This document shows positions 42,634-50,981 of a DNA stretch of 64,000 nt, in pieces. The notes under the pieces were generated by a model. That model had not been told where the DNA came from. It was given only the letters and a program-made list of their open reading frames with translations, and did not search any database. Made by a program: the position numbers and the translations under genes. This stretch comes from Massilia sp. Root351 (GTDB lineage Bacteria; Pseudomonadota; Gammaproteobacteria; Burkholderiales; Burkholderiaceae_D), in contig NZ_LMDJ01000012.1 of the NCBI RefSeq assembly GCF_001425045.1, positions 608,141-672,140 on the forward strand, given 5' to 3'. Every line of letters begins with the position of its first letter. Position 1 is the first letter of the stretch.

Positions 42634-43245
42634 ATGAACTTGACCGCCTCCCTCCCCCCCGCCGACCGCAAGTCGGCCATCCTGTGGGCCGCGCTCGCCG
42701 TGTTCTCGGAAAAAGGCATCGACGCCGCCACCATCGACGACATCCGCCAGCGCAGCCAGGCGTCGGTGGGCAGCATCTACCACCATTTCGGCACCAAGGA
42801 AGGTATCGCCGCAGCCCTGTTCATGCAGGGACTGGACGACTACTGGACGCAGCTCATCGAGCGCACCGGGCAAGCCGAGGATGCCGAGCGCGCCATCCAC
42901 GCCATGATCGCCAGCCACCTGGAGTGGGTGACGGCCAGCCCTGAGCTGGCGCGCTTCCTGTTCTCGCGCCGCCAGGCTGTGGCGCCGGCGCACGAACAGG
43001 CGGTGCGGACGCTCACGTCCGGCCACTTCAAGAGCTTGCTCGATCTGCTCAAGCCCTGGTTCCGCCAAGGCATACTGCGCCGCCTGCCGCACGAGCTGTA
43101 CGCCCCGCTGCTGCTGGGGCCTGCGCAGGAACTGGCGCGCCACTGGCTGAGCGGCCGCGTCACGCTGGACCCGCGCGCGGCGATAGACGAACTGGCCGGC
43201 GCCGCCTGGCGCAGCCTTGCCGCCGAACCGTCCCGCAGCTGGTAA
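42634..43245 (+). CDS. TetR-family regulator with operator at its own start
   Basis: The 203-residue regulator has the HTH in the first ~60 residues (KSAILWAALAVFSEKGIDAATIDDIRQRSQASVGSIYHHFGTKEGIAAALF), with the recognition helix mark SIYHHFG. The rest is a ligand-binding domain of unknown specificity (DALFM-type pattern absent). Autoregulation is likely because two overlapping palindromes cover its promoter. The divergent LytS-type kinase (173 bp away) could be a second target. No ribosome site is visible, in line with a leaderless mRNA. Confidence 0.91.
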   Translation: MNLTASLPPADRKSAILWAALAVFSEKGIDAATIDDIRQRSQASVGSIYHHFGTKEGIAAALFMQGLDDYWTQLIERTGQAEDAERAIHAMIASHLEWVTASPELARFLFSRRQAVAPAHEQAVRTLTSGHFKSLLDLLKPWFRQGILRRLPHELYAPLLLGPAQELARHWLSGRVTLDPRAAIDELAGAAWRSLAAEPSRSW

Positions 43246-43451
43246 CTCTCTCCGCCCCGCTCCGCCGTTCCCCTTCCGCCTCCGCCCTTCCGCCCCGCTG
43301 CGCCCGAACGGCAATACGCCGGCGCATATCTGTTTTTCGCCTTTGCGTCCTTGTTTTTATTCGTTTTGTTTTGTTTCAGGCAACCGTACATTCACGTCAA
43401 CGGCTGGCTGTTGTCTATCGCCATCAGAACAAATCATCCACGAGGTCCTTT

Positions 43452-43922
43452 ATGTTAGTTGACGTAGTCCCGGAAGCCTTGCCCGACGAGCTGGCATCGA
43501 TCAAAGAGCAAGCGGGGTCCGCAGGTTTGACGTACGCCGGCGGCGTGCCGCCGGCCTTGGCCTGGCGCCTGTTTTCCACCGGCCGCGCGCTGCTGGTGGA
43601 CGTGCGCACCGCCGAAGAGCGCAAATTTGTCGGCCACGTGCCCGACAGCCTGCACGTGCCTTGGGCAACCGGCACCGCGCTGACGCGCAATCCGCGCTTT
43701 GTGCGCGAACTGGAGAGCAAGATCGGCGGCAAGGACGCCGTCGTCCTGCTGTTATGCCGCAGCGGCAAGCGTTCCGTGCTGGCTGCGGAAGCAGCCGGCA
43801 AGGCCGGCTTCACCGCCGTGTTCAATGTCCTGGAAGGCTTCGAGGGAGAAATCGACTCCCTGCAGCAGCGCGGCAAAGCCGACGGCTGGCGCTTCCATGG
43901 CCTGCCCTGGATACAGGATTAA
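43452..43922 (+). CDS. Rhodanese-like sulfurtransferase of the encapsulin operon
   Basis: The 156-residue protein has a single rhodanese domain (about 30-140): LLVDVRTAEERKFVGHVPDSLHVPW, and an active-site loop LLLCRSGKRS with catalytic Cys102. It would accept sulfane sulfur and pass it on. GAGG precedes the ATG at 43452. Rhodanese genes recur in family 2A encapsulin operons, and here it opens one, ten bases ahead of the serine acetyltransferase gene. The upstream 205-base gap is AT-rich near 43345-43380 and probably holds the operon promoter. Confidence 0.92.
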   Translation: MLVDVVPEALPDELASIKEQAGSAGLTYAGGVPPALAWRLFSTGRALLVDVRTAEERKFVGHVPDSLHVPWATGTALTRNPRFVRELESKIGGKDAVVLLLCRSGKRSVLAAEAAGKAGFTAVFNVLEGFEGEIDSLQQRGKADGWRFHGLPWIQD

Positions 43923-43931
43923 GGGGACCGC

Positions 43932-44855
43932 ATGAGCACCTTCGACATCTCCGGCATCGTGCAATCGCTGTATACGGCGCGCCACAGCTGGCGCCAGGCG
44001 CAAAGCGGCGCCAACGAACCCGGCGGACGGGAATTCCCGTCGCGCGATGCGCTGGCCGCCATCATCGGCTCGCTCAAGGGTGTGCTGTTTCCGATGCGCC
44101 TGGGCCCGCCCGAGCTGCGCCAGGAAAGCGAGGACTTCCACGTTGCGCACGCGCTCGACGCCGCGTTGCACGGCTTGCTGAAGCAGGTGCGCCGCGAACT
44201 CAAATACAACGCGGCGCTGACCCGCGCCACCAGCAGCGACATCGATGCCGATGCGCTGGCGGCGGTGCGCAGCTTCGCGGCGGAGCTGCCCGCCATCCGG
44301 CGGCTGCTCGACAGCGACGTGCTGGCCGCCTACCAGGGCGATCCGGCGGCGCGCAGCGTGGACGAAGTGCTGCTGTGCTATCCCGGCGTGCTGGCGATGA
44401 TCCATTACCGCCTCGGGCATGCGCTTTACGCACTGGGCCTGCCGCTGCTGGCGCGCATTGTGTCCGAACTGGCGCACGGCGCCACCGGCATCGACATCCA
44501 TCCCGGCGCCAGCATCGGCGCAGGTTTCTTTATCGACCACGGCACCGGCGTCGTCATCGGCGAGACTGCGGTGATCGGCCAGCGCGTGCGCGTCTACCAG
44601 GCGGTGACGCTGGGCGCCAAGCGCTTCCCCACCGATGCGGACGGCAAGCTGCAGAAAGGCCTGCCGCGCCATCCGGTGGTGGAAGACGACGTCGTCATCT
44701 ACGCTGGCGCCACCATCCTGGGCCGCATCACGCTGGGCAAAGGCGCAGTCATCGGCGGCAATGTCTGGCTCACGCATGACGTGCCGCCCGGCGGACGTAT
44801 TGCGCAAGCCGAATCGCGCAGCGGCGCCTTCGCCAACGGCATCGCCTCGGCATGA
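43932..44855 (+). CDS. epsC: Serine O-acetyltransferase (EpsC type) of the encapsulin operon
   Basis: The 307-residue enzyme has an N-terminal helical part and a C-terminal left-handed beta-helix (about 180-290), with ATGIDIHPGASIGAGFFIDHGTGVVIGETAVIG, the usual hexapeptide repeats of serine acetyltransferases with the catalytic Asp/His in IDHG. It makes O-acetylserine, the precursor of cysteine. It overlaps the XRE gene by four bases. In family 2A operons this enzyme is the usual partner of the cysteine desulfurase cargo, since it feeds the cysteine that the desulfurase uses. Confidence 0.93.
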   Translation: MSTFDISGIVQSLYTARHSWRQAQSGANEPGGREFPSRDALAAIIGSLKGVLFPMRLGPPELRQESEDFHVAHALDAALHGLLKQVRRELKYNAALTRATSSDIDADALAAVRSFAAELPAIRRLLDSDVLAAYQGDPAARSVDEVLLCYPGVLAMIHYRLGHALYALGLPLLARIVSELAHGATGIDIHPGASIGAGFFIDHGTGVVIGETAVIGQRVRVYQAVTLGAKRFPTDADGKLQKGLPRHPVVEDDVVIYAGATILGRITLGKGAVIGGNVWLTHDVPPGGRIAQAESRSGAFANGIASA

Positions 44856-45205
44856 ACACCAAGCGCCATGCCGGCCGGCCGCAAGCCGCCGCGCCCGACG
44901 ACGTGCTGGCGCCGGCACCCGGCGGCGCCAGCGTACCCAGCGCACTGGTACAGAGCTTTGGCATCGGCGTGCGGCGGCTGCGCCAACAGCGCGGCTGGTC
45001 GCAGGAACGGTTGGCCGAGAACTCGAACCTGAACCGCTCCTACATCGGTGAAATCGAGCGAGGCTGCGTCATCGCCTCGCTGCTGACGGTGGAGAAACTG
45101 GCCGCGGCGCTTGCCCTGACACCCTCGGCGCTGGTGACGCACGGCGAGGCCATCAACGAGATGAATTCACTGCCGGAAGGGAGAGTGATGGCGATAGCAT
45201 GTTGA
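44852..45205 (+). CDS. XRE-type regulator inside the encapsulin operon
   Basis: The 117-residue protein has a Pro/Ala-rich, probably disordered N-terminus (about 1-30) and an XRE helix-turn-helix (about 35-92, IGVRRLRQQRGWSQERLAENSNLNRSYIGEIERG). No ligand domain is present. It overlaps the acetyltransferase stop (ATGA) and lies 70 bases before the shell gene, so it may control the operon, possibly at that 70-base gap. Confidence 0.9.
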   Translation: MNTKRHAGRPQAAAPDDVLAPAPGGASVPSALVQSFGIGVRRLRQQRGWSQERLAENSNLNRSYIGEIERGCVIASLLTVEKLAAALALTPSALVTHGEAINEMNSLPEGRVMAIAC

Positions 45206-45275
45206 GCCGCCCGGCGAGTCACCGCACACTGTGCAAGTAACTAATTTTCTCAACTAATCTGAAATGGAGTCACGG

Positions 45276-46208
45276 ATGTCTGCAACAATCGGCGGCACGA
45301 CCGCACTGGGCGACAACGCAGCACGGCAATTGGCGAATGCAACCAAGACTGCGCCGCAGCTGGAAACCATCAGCCCGCGCTGGCTGACACACTTGCTGCA
45401 ATGGGTGCCCGTGGAAGCCGGCATCTACCGCCTGAACAAGGTGAAGAACCCGGAAGCGATCAAGGTCACGTGCACCGCGCGCCAGGAAGAGAATCAGCTG
45501 CCGCGCACCTATGTCGACTATGAGGACAACCCGCGCGAGTACTTCCTCAACGCCGTCTCCACCATTCTGGACGTCCATACCCGCGTGTCCGACCTGTACA
45601 GCAGCCCGCACGACCAGATCAAGGAGCAGCTGCGCCTGACCATCGAAACCATCAAGGAGAACCAGGAAAGCGAACTGATTAACAACCCCGACTACGGCCT
45701 GCTGGCGCAGGTGACGGACGAGCAGCGCATCTTCCCGCTGACCGGTGCGCCCACGCCGGACGACCTGGACGAGCTGCTGACCAAGGTGTGGAAAGAGCCC
45801 GCGTTCTTCCTCACGCATCCGTTGGCGATTGCCGCATTCGGCCGCGAAGCGACCCGGCGCGGCACGCCGCCGCCCACCGTGAGCCTGTTCGGCTCGCAGT
45901 TCATCACCTGGCGCGGCATCCCGCTGATCCCGTCGGACAAGGTGCCCGTGGCCGACGGCAAGAGCAAGATCCTGCTGCTGCGCGTGGGCGACAAGCGCCA
46001 GGGCGTGGTGGGCCTGTTCCAGCCATGCCTGCCGGGCGAGCAGAGCCCGGGGCTGTCGGTACGCTTCATGGGCATCAACAACCACGCGATTTCGTCCTAC
46101 CTGATCTCGCTGTATTGCTCGCTCGCCGTGCTGACCACGGATGCGCTGGCCGTGCTCGACGACGTCGAAATCGGCAAGTACCACGACTATCCCGACACCT
46201 ATAAATAA
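45276..46208 (+). CDS. Family 2A encapsulin shell protein
   Basis: The 310-residue protein has the SrpI/family 2A look: SPRWLTHLLQWVPVEAGIYRLNKVKN near the start, YVDYEDNPREYFLNAVSTILDVHTRVSDLYSSPHDQIKEQLRLTIETIKE (E-loop-like helix) and a C-terminal WRGIPLIPSDKVPV...TDALAVLDDVEIGKYHDYPDTYK. Family 2A shells have an HK97-type fold and form icosahedral compartments; there is no cNMP-binding insert, which excludes family 2B. GGAG precedes the ATG at 45276. It is followed eight bases later by its desulfurase cargo. Compartments of this family are tied to sulfur storage or detoxification in published work on other species. Confidence 0.95.
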   Translation: MSATIGGTTALGDNAARQLANATKTAPQLETISPRWLTHLLQWVPVEAGIYRLNKVKNPEAIKVTCTARQEENQLPRTYVDYEDNPREYFLNAVSTILDVHTRVSDLYSSPHDQIKEQLRLTIETIKENQESELINNPDYGLLAQVTDEQRIFPLTGAPTPDDLDELLTKVWKEPAFFLTHPLAIAAFGREATRRGTPPPTVSLFGSQFITWRGIPLIPSDKVPVADGKSKILLLRVGDKRQGVVGLFQPCLPGEQSPGLSVRFMGINNHAISSYLISLYCSLAVLTTDALAVLDDVEIGKYHDYPDTYK

Positions 46209-46216
46209 GCCGTCAC

Positions 46217-48118
46217 GTGAGCTACCTTACGCCCCCCACTTCGCTGCCGGCGAACCGGCCCGCCGACGTGCCGGAACCGCCCGGCGCGCCATTCGATCCG
46301 GCCGTGCTGGCGCGCCTGGCGACCGAGTTTTTCGCCGCGCCGCCGTTCTCTCCGCGCGGCGTGCAGGCGCCCGGCAATATCGCGCCGGCCGGTTCGCCGC
46401 TGGCCAGCCCGGCAGGCTTCGGCCCGTCCGTGCCGGGCACGCCGATTCCGCAAGGGCAAATCCCGGGCGCCAACCTGATCCCGGCCTCACCCACCCAGGT
46501 GCTTTCGCTGGGCAACCGCGCGCCGGCACTGGCGCCGGCGGCGCCGGCCGGCAACGGCGTGCCGGACAAGGTGTTCAGCACCTTGCCGGCTTACGAACCG
46601 CGCATCGGCGGGGCCGCGCTCGGCGTGGCGGAAACGCTGGGCAATGCAGCGCCCGCAGCGGCTTCCGTCACCGCGCCCGCAGCGGCACCGTTTTCGGCAC
46701 CGTTTTGGGCACCGGCTGCGGCGCCTGCTACGGTGCCTGTTGCCACGCCTGCCGCAGCATTCCCGCCCCCGCCGGCGCCCTCGCAAGCGCCGCAGTACTA
46801 CTTCATCGACTCGGTGGTCCTGCCCAGCGGCTACGTCACGCCCGCCAAGCCGGCGCCGCATGACGGCGTGCCGCTGGCAGGCGGCGGCCGCCACGCGCCG
46901 TTCGACGTGCACGCCGTGCGGCGCGATTTCCCCATCCTGCAGGAGCGCGTCAACGGCCGCCAGCTGGTGTGGTTCGACAACGCCGCCACCACGCACAAGC
47001 CACAGTCCGTGATCGACCGCATCAACTACTTCTACGAACACGAGAACTCCAACATTCACCGCGCCGCGCATGCGCTGGCGGCGCGCGCGACGGACGCCTA
47101 CGAAGGCGCGCGCCAACGCGTGCAGCGCTTCCTGAACGCCCCGGAAGTAAACGAAGTGATCTTCGTGCGCGGCACCACCGAAGCCATCAACCTGGTGGCC
47201 AAAAGCTGGGGCGCGCAGCACGTGGGCGAAGGTGACGAGATCATCGTCTCCAACCTGGAGCACCACGCCAACATCGTTCCGTGGCAGCAGCTGGCCGCAG
47301 CCAAAGGCGCCAGGCTGCGCGTGATCCCGGTGGACGACAGCGGGCAAGTGCTGCTCGACGAATACCGCAAGCTGCTCAACGACCGCACCAAGCTGGTCGC
47401 GGTGACGCAGGTGTCAAATGCACTGGGTACCGTCACGCCGGTCAAGGAGATCGTCGAACTGGCCCACCGGGCGGGCGCGAAGGCGCTGGTGGACGGAGCG
47501 CAATCGGTGTCGCACATGCGCGTGGACGTGCAGGACCTGGGTGCGGACTTCTTCGTCTTCTCCGGCCACAAGGTGTTCGGCCCGACCGGCATCGGCGTGC
47601 TTTGGGGCAAGCGCGAAGTGCTGGAGGATATGCCGCCATGGCAAGGCGGCGGCAATATGATCGCCGACGTCACCTTCGAGAAGACCGTGTTCCAGCCCAT
47701 CCCGAACAAGTTCGAAGCAGGCACCGGCAACATCGCCGACGCGGTGGGGCTGGGCGCGGCGATCGACTACGTCAACCAGATCGGCATTGAGAACATTGCC
47801 CGCTACGAGCACGACTTGCTGGTGTATGGCACGCAGCAGCTGTTGGGCATCAAGGGCGTGCGCCTGATCGGCACGGCACGCGACAAGGCCAGCGTGATGT
47901 CCTTCGTACTGGACGGCTACAGCACCGAAGAGGTGGGCAAGGCGCTCAACGAGGAAGGCATCGCCGTGCGTACCGGGCACCATTGCGCGCAGCCGATACT
48001 GCGCCGCTTCGGCGTCGAAACCACAGTGCGGCCCTCGCTGGCGTTCTACAACACTTTCGACGAAATCGACCGCCTGGCAACCGTTGTCAGAAGGCTCGCC
48101 GGGGCCCGGGCGCACTAG
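46217..48118 (+). CDS. Cysteine desulfurase cargo of the encapsulin, with long disordered N-terminus
   Basis: The 633-residue protein starts at GTG, eight bases after the shell gene. Residues 1-225 are rich in Pro, Ala and Gly and look disordered; short ordered-looking segments (LARLATEFFAAPP, YYFIDSVVLPSGYV) may be the cargo-loading motifs. From about 229 on is a SufS/CsdA-type desulfurase: AAMTTH-type region (NAATTH), PLP Lys452 in SGHKVFG, and catalytic Cys590 in GHHCAQP. It takes sulfur from cysteine inside the shell. Its 3' end overlaps the convergent gene by four bases. Confidence 0.95.
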   Translation: MSYLTPPTSLPANRPADVPEPPGAPFDPAVLARLATEFFAAPPFSPRGVQAPGNIAPAGSPLASPAGFGPSVPGTPIPQGQIPGANLIPASPTQVLSLGNRAPALAPAAPAGNGVPDKVFSTLPAYEPRIGGAALGVAETLGNAAPAAASVTAPAAAPFSAPFWAPAAAPATVPVATPAAAFPPPPAPSQAPQYYFIDSVVLPSGYVTPAKPAPHDGVPLAGGGRHAPFDVHAVRRDFPILQERVNGRQLVWFDNAATTHKPQSVIDRINYFYEHENSNIHRAAHALAARATDAYEGARQRVQRFLNAPEVNEVIFVRGTTEAINLVAKSWGAQHVGEGDEIIVSNLEHHANIVPWQQLAAAKGARLRVIPVDDSGQVLLDEYRKLLNDRTKLVAVTQVSNALGTVTPVKEIVELAHRAGAKALVDGAQSVSHMRVDVQDLGADFFVFSGHKVFGPTGIGVLWGKREVLEDMPPWQGGGNMIADVTFEKTVFQPIPNKFEAGTGNIADAVGLGAAIDYVNQIGIENIARYEHDLLVYGTQQLLGIKGVRLIGTARDKASVMSFVLDGYSTEEVGKALNEEGIAVRTGHHCAQPILRRFGVETTVRPSLAFYNTFDEIDRLATVVRRLAGARAH

Positions 48119-48867
48119 TCGTACAGCGTTCCCACCGCCAGCGGCTTGCCGCGGGCAAGTACTTCGCCCTGCACTGGCCAGTCGGCAAAGCGGTAAATGG
48201 CGACCTGGTAGGTGCCCATGGTGGGATTCTCAAAGGGGTAGCCGCGCTCCACGGCGAGCGGCGTGAGCGCGCCGGCGGCATCCTTGTGCAGCACCTCGGG
48301 CACTGGACCGGACGCTGCGTACACGAACTTCACGCCTGCGCACTTCCTGCCGATCAGGCGCAGGCGGTAGCCGGACTCGCGCTGCGCGCTCAGCAACTGC
48401 TCGCAAGCGGCGCGCAGGCTGGCGCCGTCATACACGCCATCCTCGCGCTCGCGGATCGAATAGCGGCCGCTGAAGTGATAGTGGCCCTTCTGGCGGTTCA
48501 GGCGCAGCACCGCATCCTCGTCGAAGGCCTGCTTCAGCATTGGCAGCGTGAGACGGCCGATGGCGTCCACCGGCAGCGTCATGTTCACGGTTTCCCCTGC
48601 CAATTGCACCTCCAGGCCGTCCAGTGGAAGCTCCGGGCGGTTCGGGCGGATCTGAAGGTGTGCCTGGATCAGGGGCCGCGTCTTCAGGTACGGCGCGAAA
48701 AAGCGCGCGGCCTTGTAGGCGTGGCGGTAGCTATGCCATTCGGCGTCGCGCTGGGCCGGAATCACCACCCGGGGCAAGGCCTCTTCCGCATCCGAGTCCG
48801 CATGCGCTTGCGCGGGCCACAGCGCGCAAGCCAGCAGCGGCGCCAGCATCAACATCGGCATTCTCAT
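48115..48867 (-). CDS. Periplasmic protein of unknown function
   Basis: The 250-residue protein has a signal peptide (about 1-23, ending AHA) and a body that looks beta-rich with no recognised motif: WHSYRHAYKAARFF, LDGLEVQLAGETVNMTLPVDAIGRLTLP and KGHYHFSGRYSIRERE. AAGGGAGG precedes the ATG at 48867. It is convergent with the encapsulin cargo gene and overlaps it by four bases, which argues for separate control. No family name recognised. Confidence 0.75.
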   Translation of the reverse strand: MRMPMLMLAPLLACALWPAQAHADSDAEEALPRVVIPAQRDAEWHSYRHAYKAARFFAPYLKTRPLIQAHLQIRPNRPELPLDGLEVQLAGETVNMTLPVDAIGRLTLPMLKQAFDEDAVLRLNRQKGHYHFSGRYSIREREDGVYDGASLRAACEQLLSAQRESGYRLRLIGRKCAGVKFVYAASGPVPEVLHKDAAGALTPLAVERGYPFENPTMGTYQVAIYRFADWPVQGEVLARGKPLAVGTLYD

Positions 48868-49031
48868 CGCGTCCCTCCCTTTGCATTCATTGCAGCCCGG
48901 CGGCATTCTACGGCATGGCGCGCGCGCCGCCATATGCCGGAAGTCAGGTAGGCATGACTTTCGGCACTTTGAAGCGTGGAATGGCTCAAGTAGAATGGCA
49001 TCCGCTCAACCTTGCCAAATTGACAGGCCTA

Positions 49032-50348
49032 ATGACACACATCAGCAACAGCCCACCGCGCGCCTCCAGCCGCTACCCCGCCGCCGCACTGGTCGCCAGC
49101 GTTACCCTGGCGCTGCTGGAACTGGCCCCACCATGGGCTGCGGGCCCCGGCCGCGCCGAACTGCACAATGCCGTCGGCCAATTGGCACGCTATCTGGCCA
49201 GCCTGTTCACGCCCGCGCCGTCGCTGGTGCGGGCTGGCTCCGACCGCGCGCGCATGGCCTACGAGCTGTTCCTGTGCGGCGAAGCGCTTCTGATGGCTGC
49301 GTTCATCTGCCTGCTGTGGTGGCGCATCCGCCCCGCAATCCGGGCGGCTACGTGGCTGGATACGCGGCTGCTGTCAATCCCGCTGCTGACCGTCCAGCTG
49401 CTCATTGGCGTGGCGCTCGATTCGCTGGCCTTCCACCTGATCTTCGCCATGCAGCTGGCAGCGCTGCTGCCGCTGCGCCGCGCGCTGGCCTGGCTGGCGC
49501 TGCAGCTGCTGCTTGGCATAGCCATGGACGCATGGGTACTGGCTCGCGCCGGCATCTACCTGAGCGACAACGGCATCGGCACCACGCTGGCCATACTCAC
49601 CTCCGAACGCTGCGTGCTGCTGCTGGGCTTCGCCCTTGCCTACATGGTGCTGCAGGAGCAGCAAGGCCGCATGCGGCTGGCCGCCAGCAACGCGCAACTG
49701 CGCGCCACGCAGTCGCTGCTGGGCGACACGGTGCGCGCATCCGAACGCATGCGCATCGCGCGCGACCTAAACGACGCCGTCGGCCACCATCTGACCGCGC
49801 TCAACCTGCACCTGGACCTGGCGCTGCGCCAGTCCGCAAGCCAACTCGCTGGCCAGCCCGCCACCGCGCTCGCCACCGCCCGTGAGCTGTCGCTATCGCT
49901 GCTGGCGGAAGTGCGCGGCGTGGTCAGCACCGAACGCCAGGAAAGCGGAATCAAGGTGCGGCAAGCCTTACAGCTGCTGTGCGCCGGCATCCCCTCGCCC
50001 GCCATAGAACTGGCCATGGACAGCCGGGTGGACGAATGCCCGCCCGCCGCCGCGCACACCTTGCTGTGCTGCGTGCAGGAAGCCGTCACCAACACCGTGC
50101 GCCATGCGCGCGCCACGCTGCTGACGATAGACATCCAGGCCGACAGCCATGGCCTGCTGGCACGCATTGCCGACAATGGCCAGGGCAGCGGCGGTGCGCC
50201 GGAAGGCAACGGCCTGGCCGGCATGCGCGAGCGGCTGTCCGAACATGGCGGCATGCTGTGCACAGGCCGTAGCGATGGCAACGCAGGCGCCGTCCGGCAC
50301 GGCTATTGCCTTGAATTCTCGCTGCCGCTCGCCGGAGCGCGCGCATGA
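49032..50348 (+). CDS. NarL-type sensor kinase lacking the phosphoacceptor His
   Basis: The 438-residue protein has about six hydrophobic helices (about 15-205), a short coiled stretch, then a HisKA_3-like region ERMRIARDLNDAVGHHLTALNLHL. The canonical position of the phosphoacceptor (ARExHD) holds Asn247, encoded by AAC. The ATPase domain keeps QEAVTNTVRHA and DNGQGSGGAPEGNGLAGMRERL. Either a different His is used or the protein is a pseudokinase or phosphatase. The start at 49032 is a choice; a longer in-frame start exists upstream. It overlaps the regulator gene (ATGA), so the pair stays coupled. Confidence 0.86.
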   Translation: MTHISNSPPRASSRYPAAALVASVTLALLELAPPWAAGPGRAELHNAVGQLARYLASLFTPAPSLVRAGSDRARMAYELFLCGEALLMAAFICLLWWRIRPAIRAATWLDTRLLSIPLLTVQLLIGVALDSLAFHLIFAMQLAALLPLRRALAWLALQLLLGIAMDAWVLARAGIYLSDNGIGTTLAILTSERCVLLLGFALAYMVLQEQQGRMRLAASNAQLRATQSLLGDTVRASERMRIARDLNDAVGHHLTALNLHLDLALRQSASQLAGQPATALATARELSLSLLAEVRGVVSTERQESGIKVRQALQLLCAGIPSPAIELAMDSRVDECPPAAAHTLLCCVQEAVTNTVRHARATLLTIDIQADSHGLLARIADNGQGSGGAPEGNGLAGMRERLSEHGGMLCTGRSDGNAGAVRHGYCLEFSLPLAGARA

Positions 50349-50980
50349 TCCGCGTGGTGCTGGTGGACGACCAGATGCTGGTGCGCAGCGGCATACGCGG
50401 CCTGCTCGACCTCACGCCGGACATCCGCGTAGTGGCAGAAGCAGCCGATGGCGCCGAAGCGGCCGCCGTGATCGCACAAGCGAACGCCGACGTGCTGCTG
50501 CTCGACGTACGCATGCCCCATTGCAGCGGCATCGAACTGCTGCGGCGCGAACAGGGCCGCCTGCCGCCCACCATCCTGCTCACCACCTTCGACGACGACG
50601 ACGCGCTGTTCGACGGCATGCGCGCCGGCGCGCGCGGCTTCCTGCTCAAGGATATTTCGCTGGAGCGCCTGGCCGAGGGCATCCGCAGCGTGGCCGCAGG
50701 CGCCACGCTGTTCCGCCCCGCTCTCACCGAACGCACCCGCGCGGCCTACCAAAAGCCGGCTGCAGCGCCATCGGCCATGGCGCTGTGCGCCCCGCTCACC
50801 AGCCGCGAAACGGAAATCCTCGCGCTGATGGCGGCAGGCTTCAACAACGCCGAAATCGCCCAGGCGCTCGGCCCCAGCGAAGGCACCATCAAGAACCATG
50901 TCTCAAGCATCCTTTCCAAACTGGGCGTGCGCGACCGCGTGCGCGCCGTCCTGCGCGGCCTCGAACTGGGACATATCTGA
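50345..50980 (+). CDS. NarL/LuxR-family response regulator
   Basis: The 211-residue regulator has a receiver domain (about 1-120, phospho-acceptor Asp54 in LLLDVRMPH, conserved LLKDI) and a LuxR-type HTH (about 148-211, LTSRETEILALMAAGFNNAEIAQALGPSEGTIKNHVSSILSKLG). All receiver residues are in place, so it can be phosphorylated by some donor, even though its coupled kinase lacks the usual His. It lies just before a MipA-type outer-membrane gene that may be its target or operon mate. Confidence 0.93.
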   Translation: MIRVVLVDDQMLVRSGIRGLLDLTPDIRVVAEAADGAEAAAVIAQANADVLLLDVRMPHCSGIELLRREQGRLPPTILLTTFDDDDALFDGMRAGARGFLLKDISLERLAEGIRSVAAGATLFRPALTERTRAAYQKPAAAPSAMALCAPLTSRETEILALMAAGFNNAEIAQALGPSEGTIKNHVSSILSKLGVRDRVRAVLRGLELGHI

Positions 50981-50981
50981 G

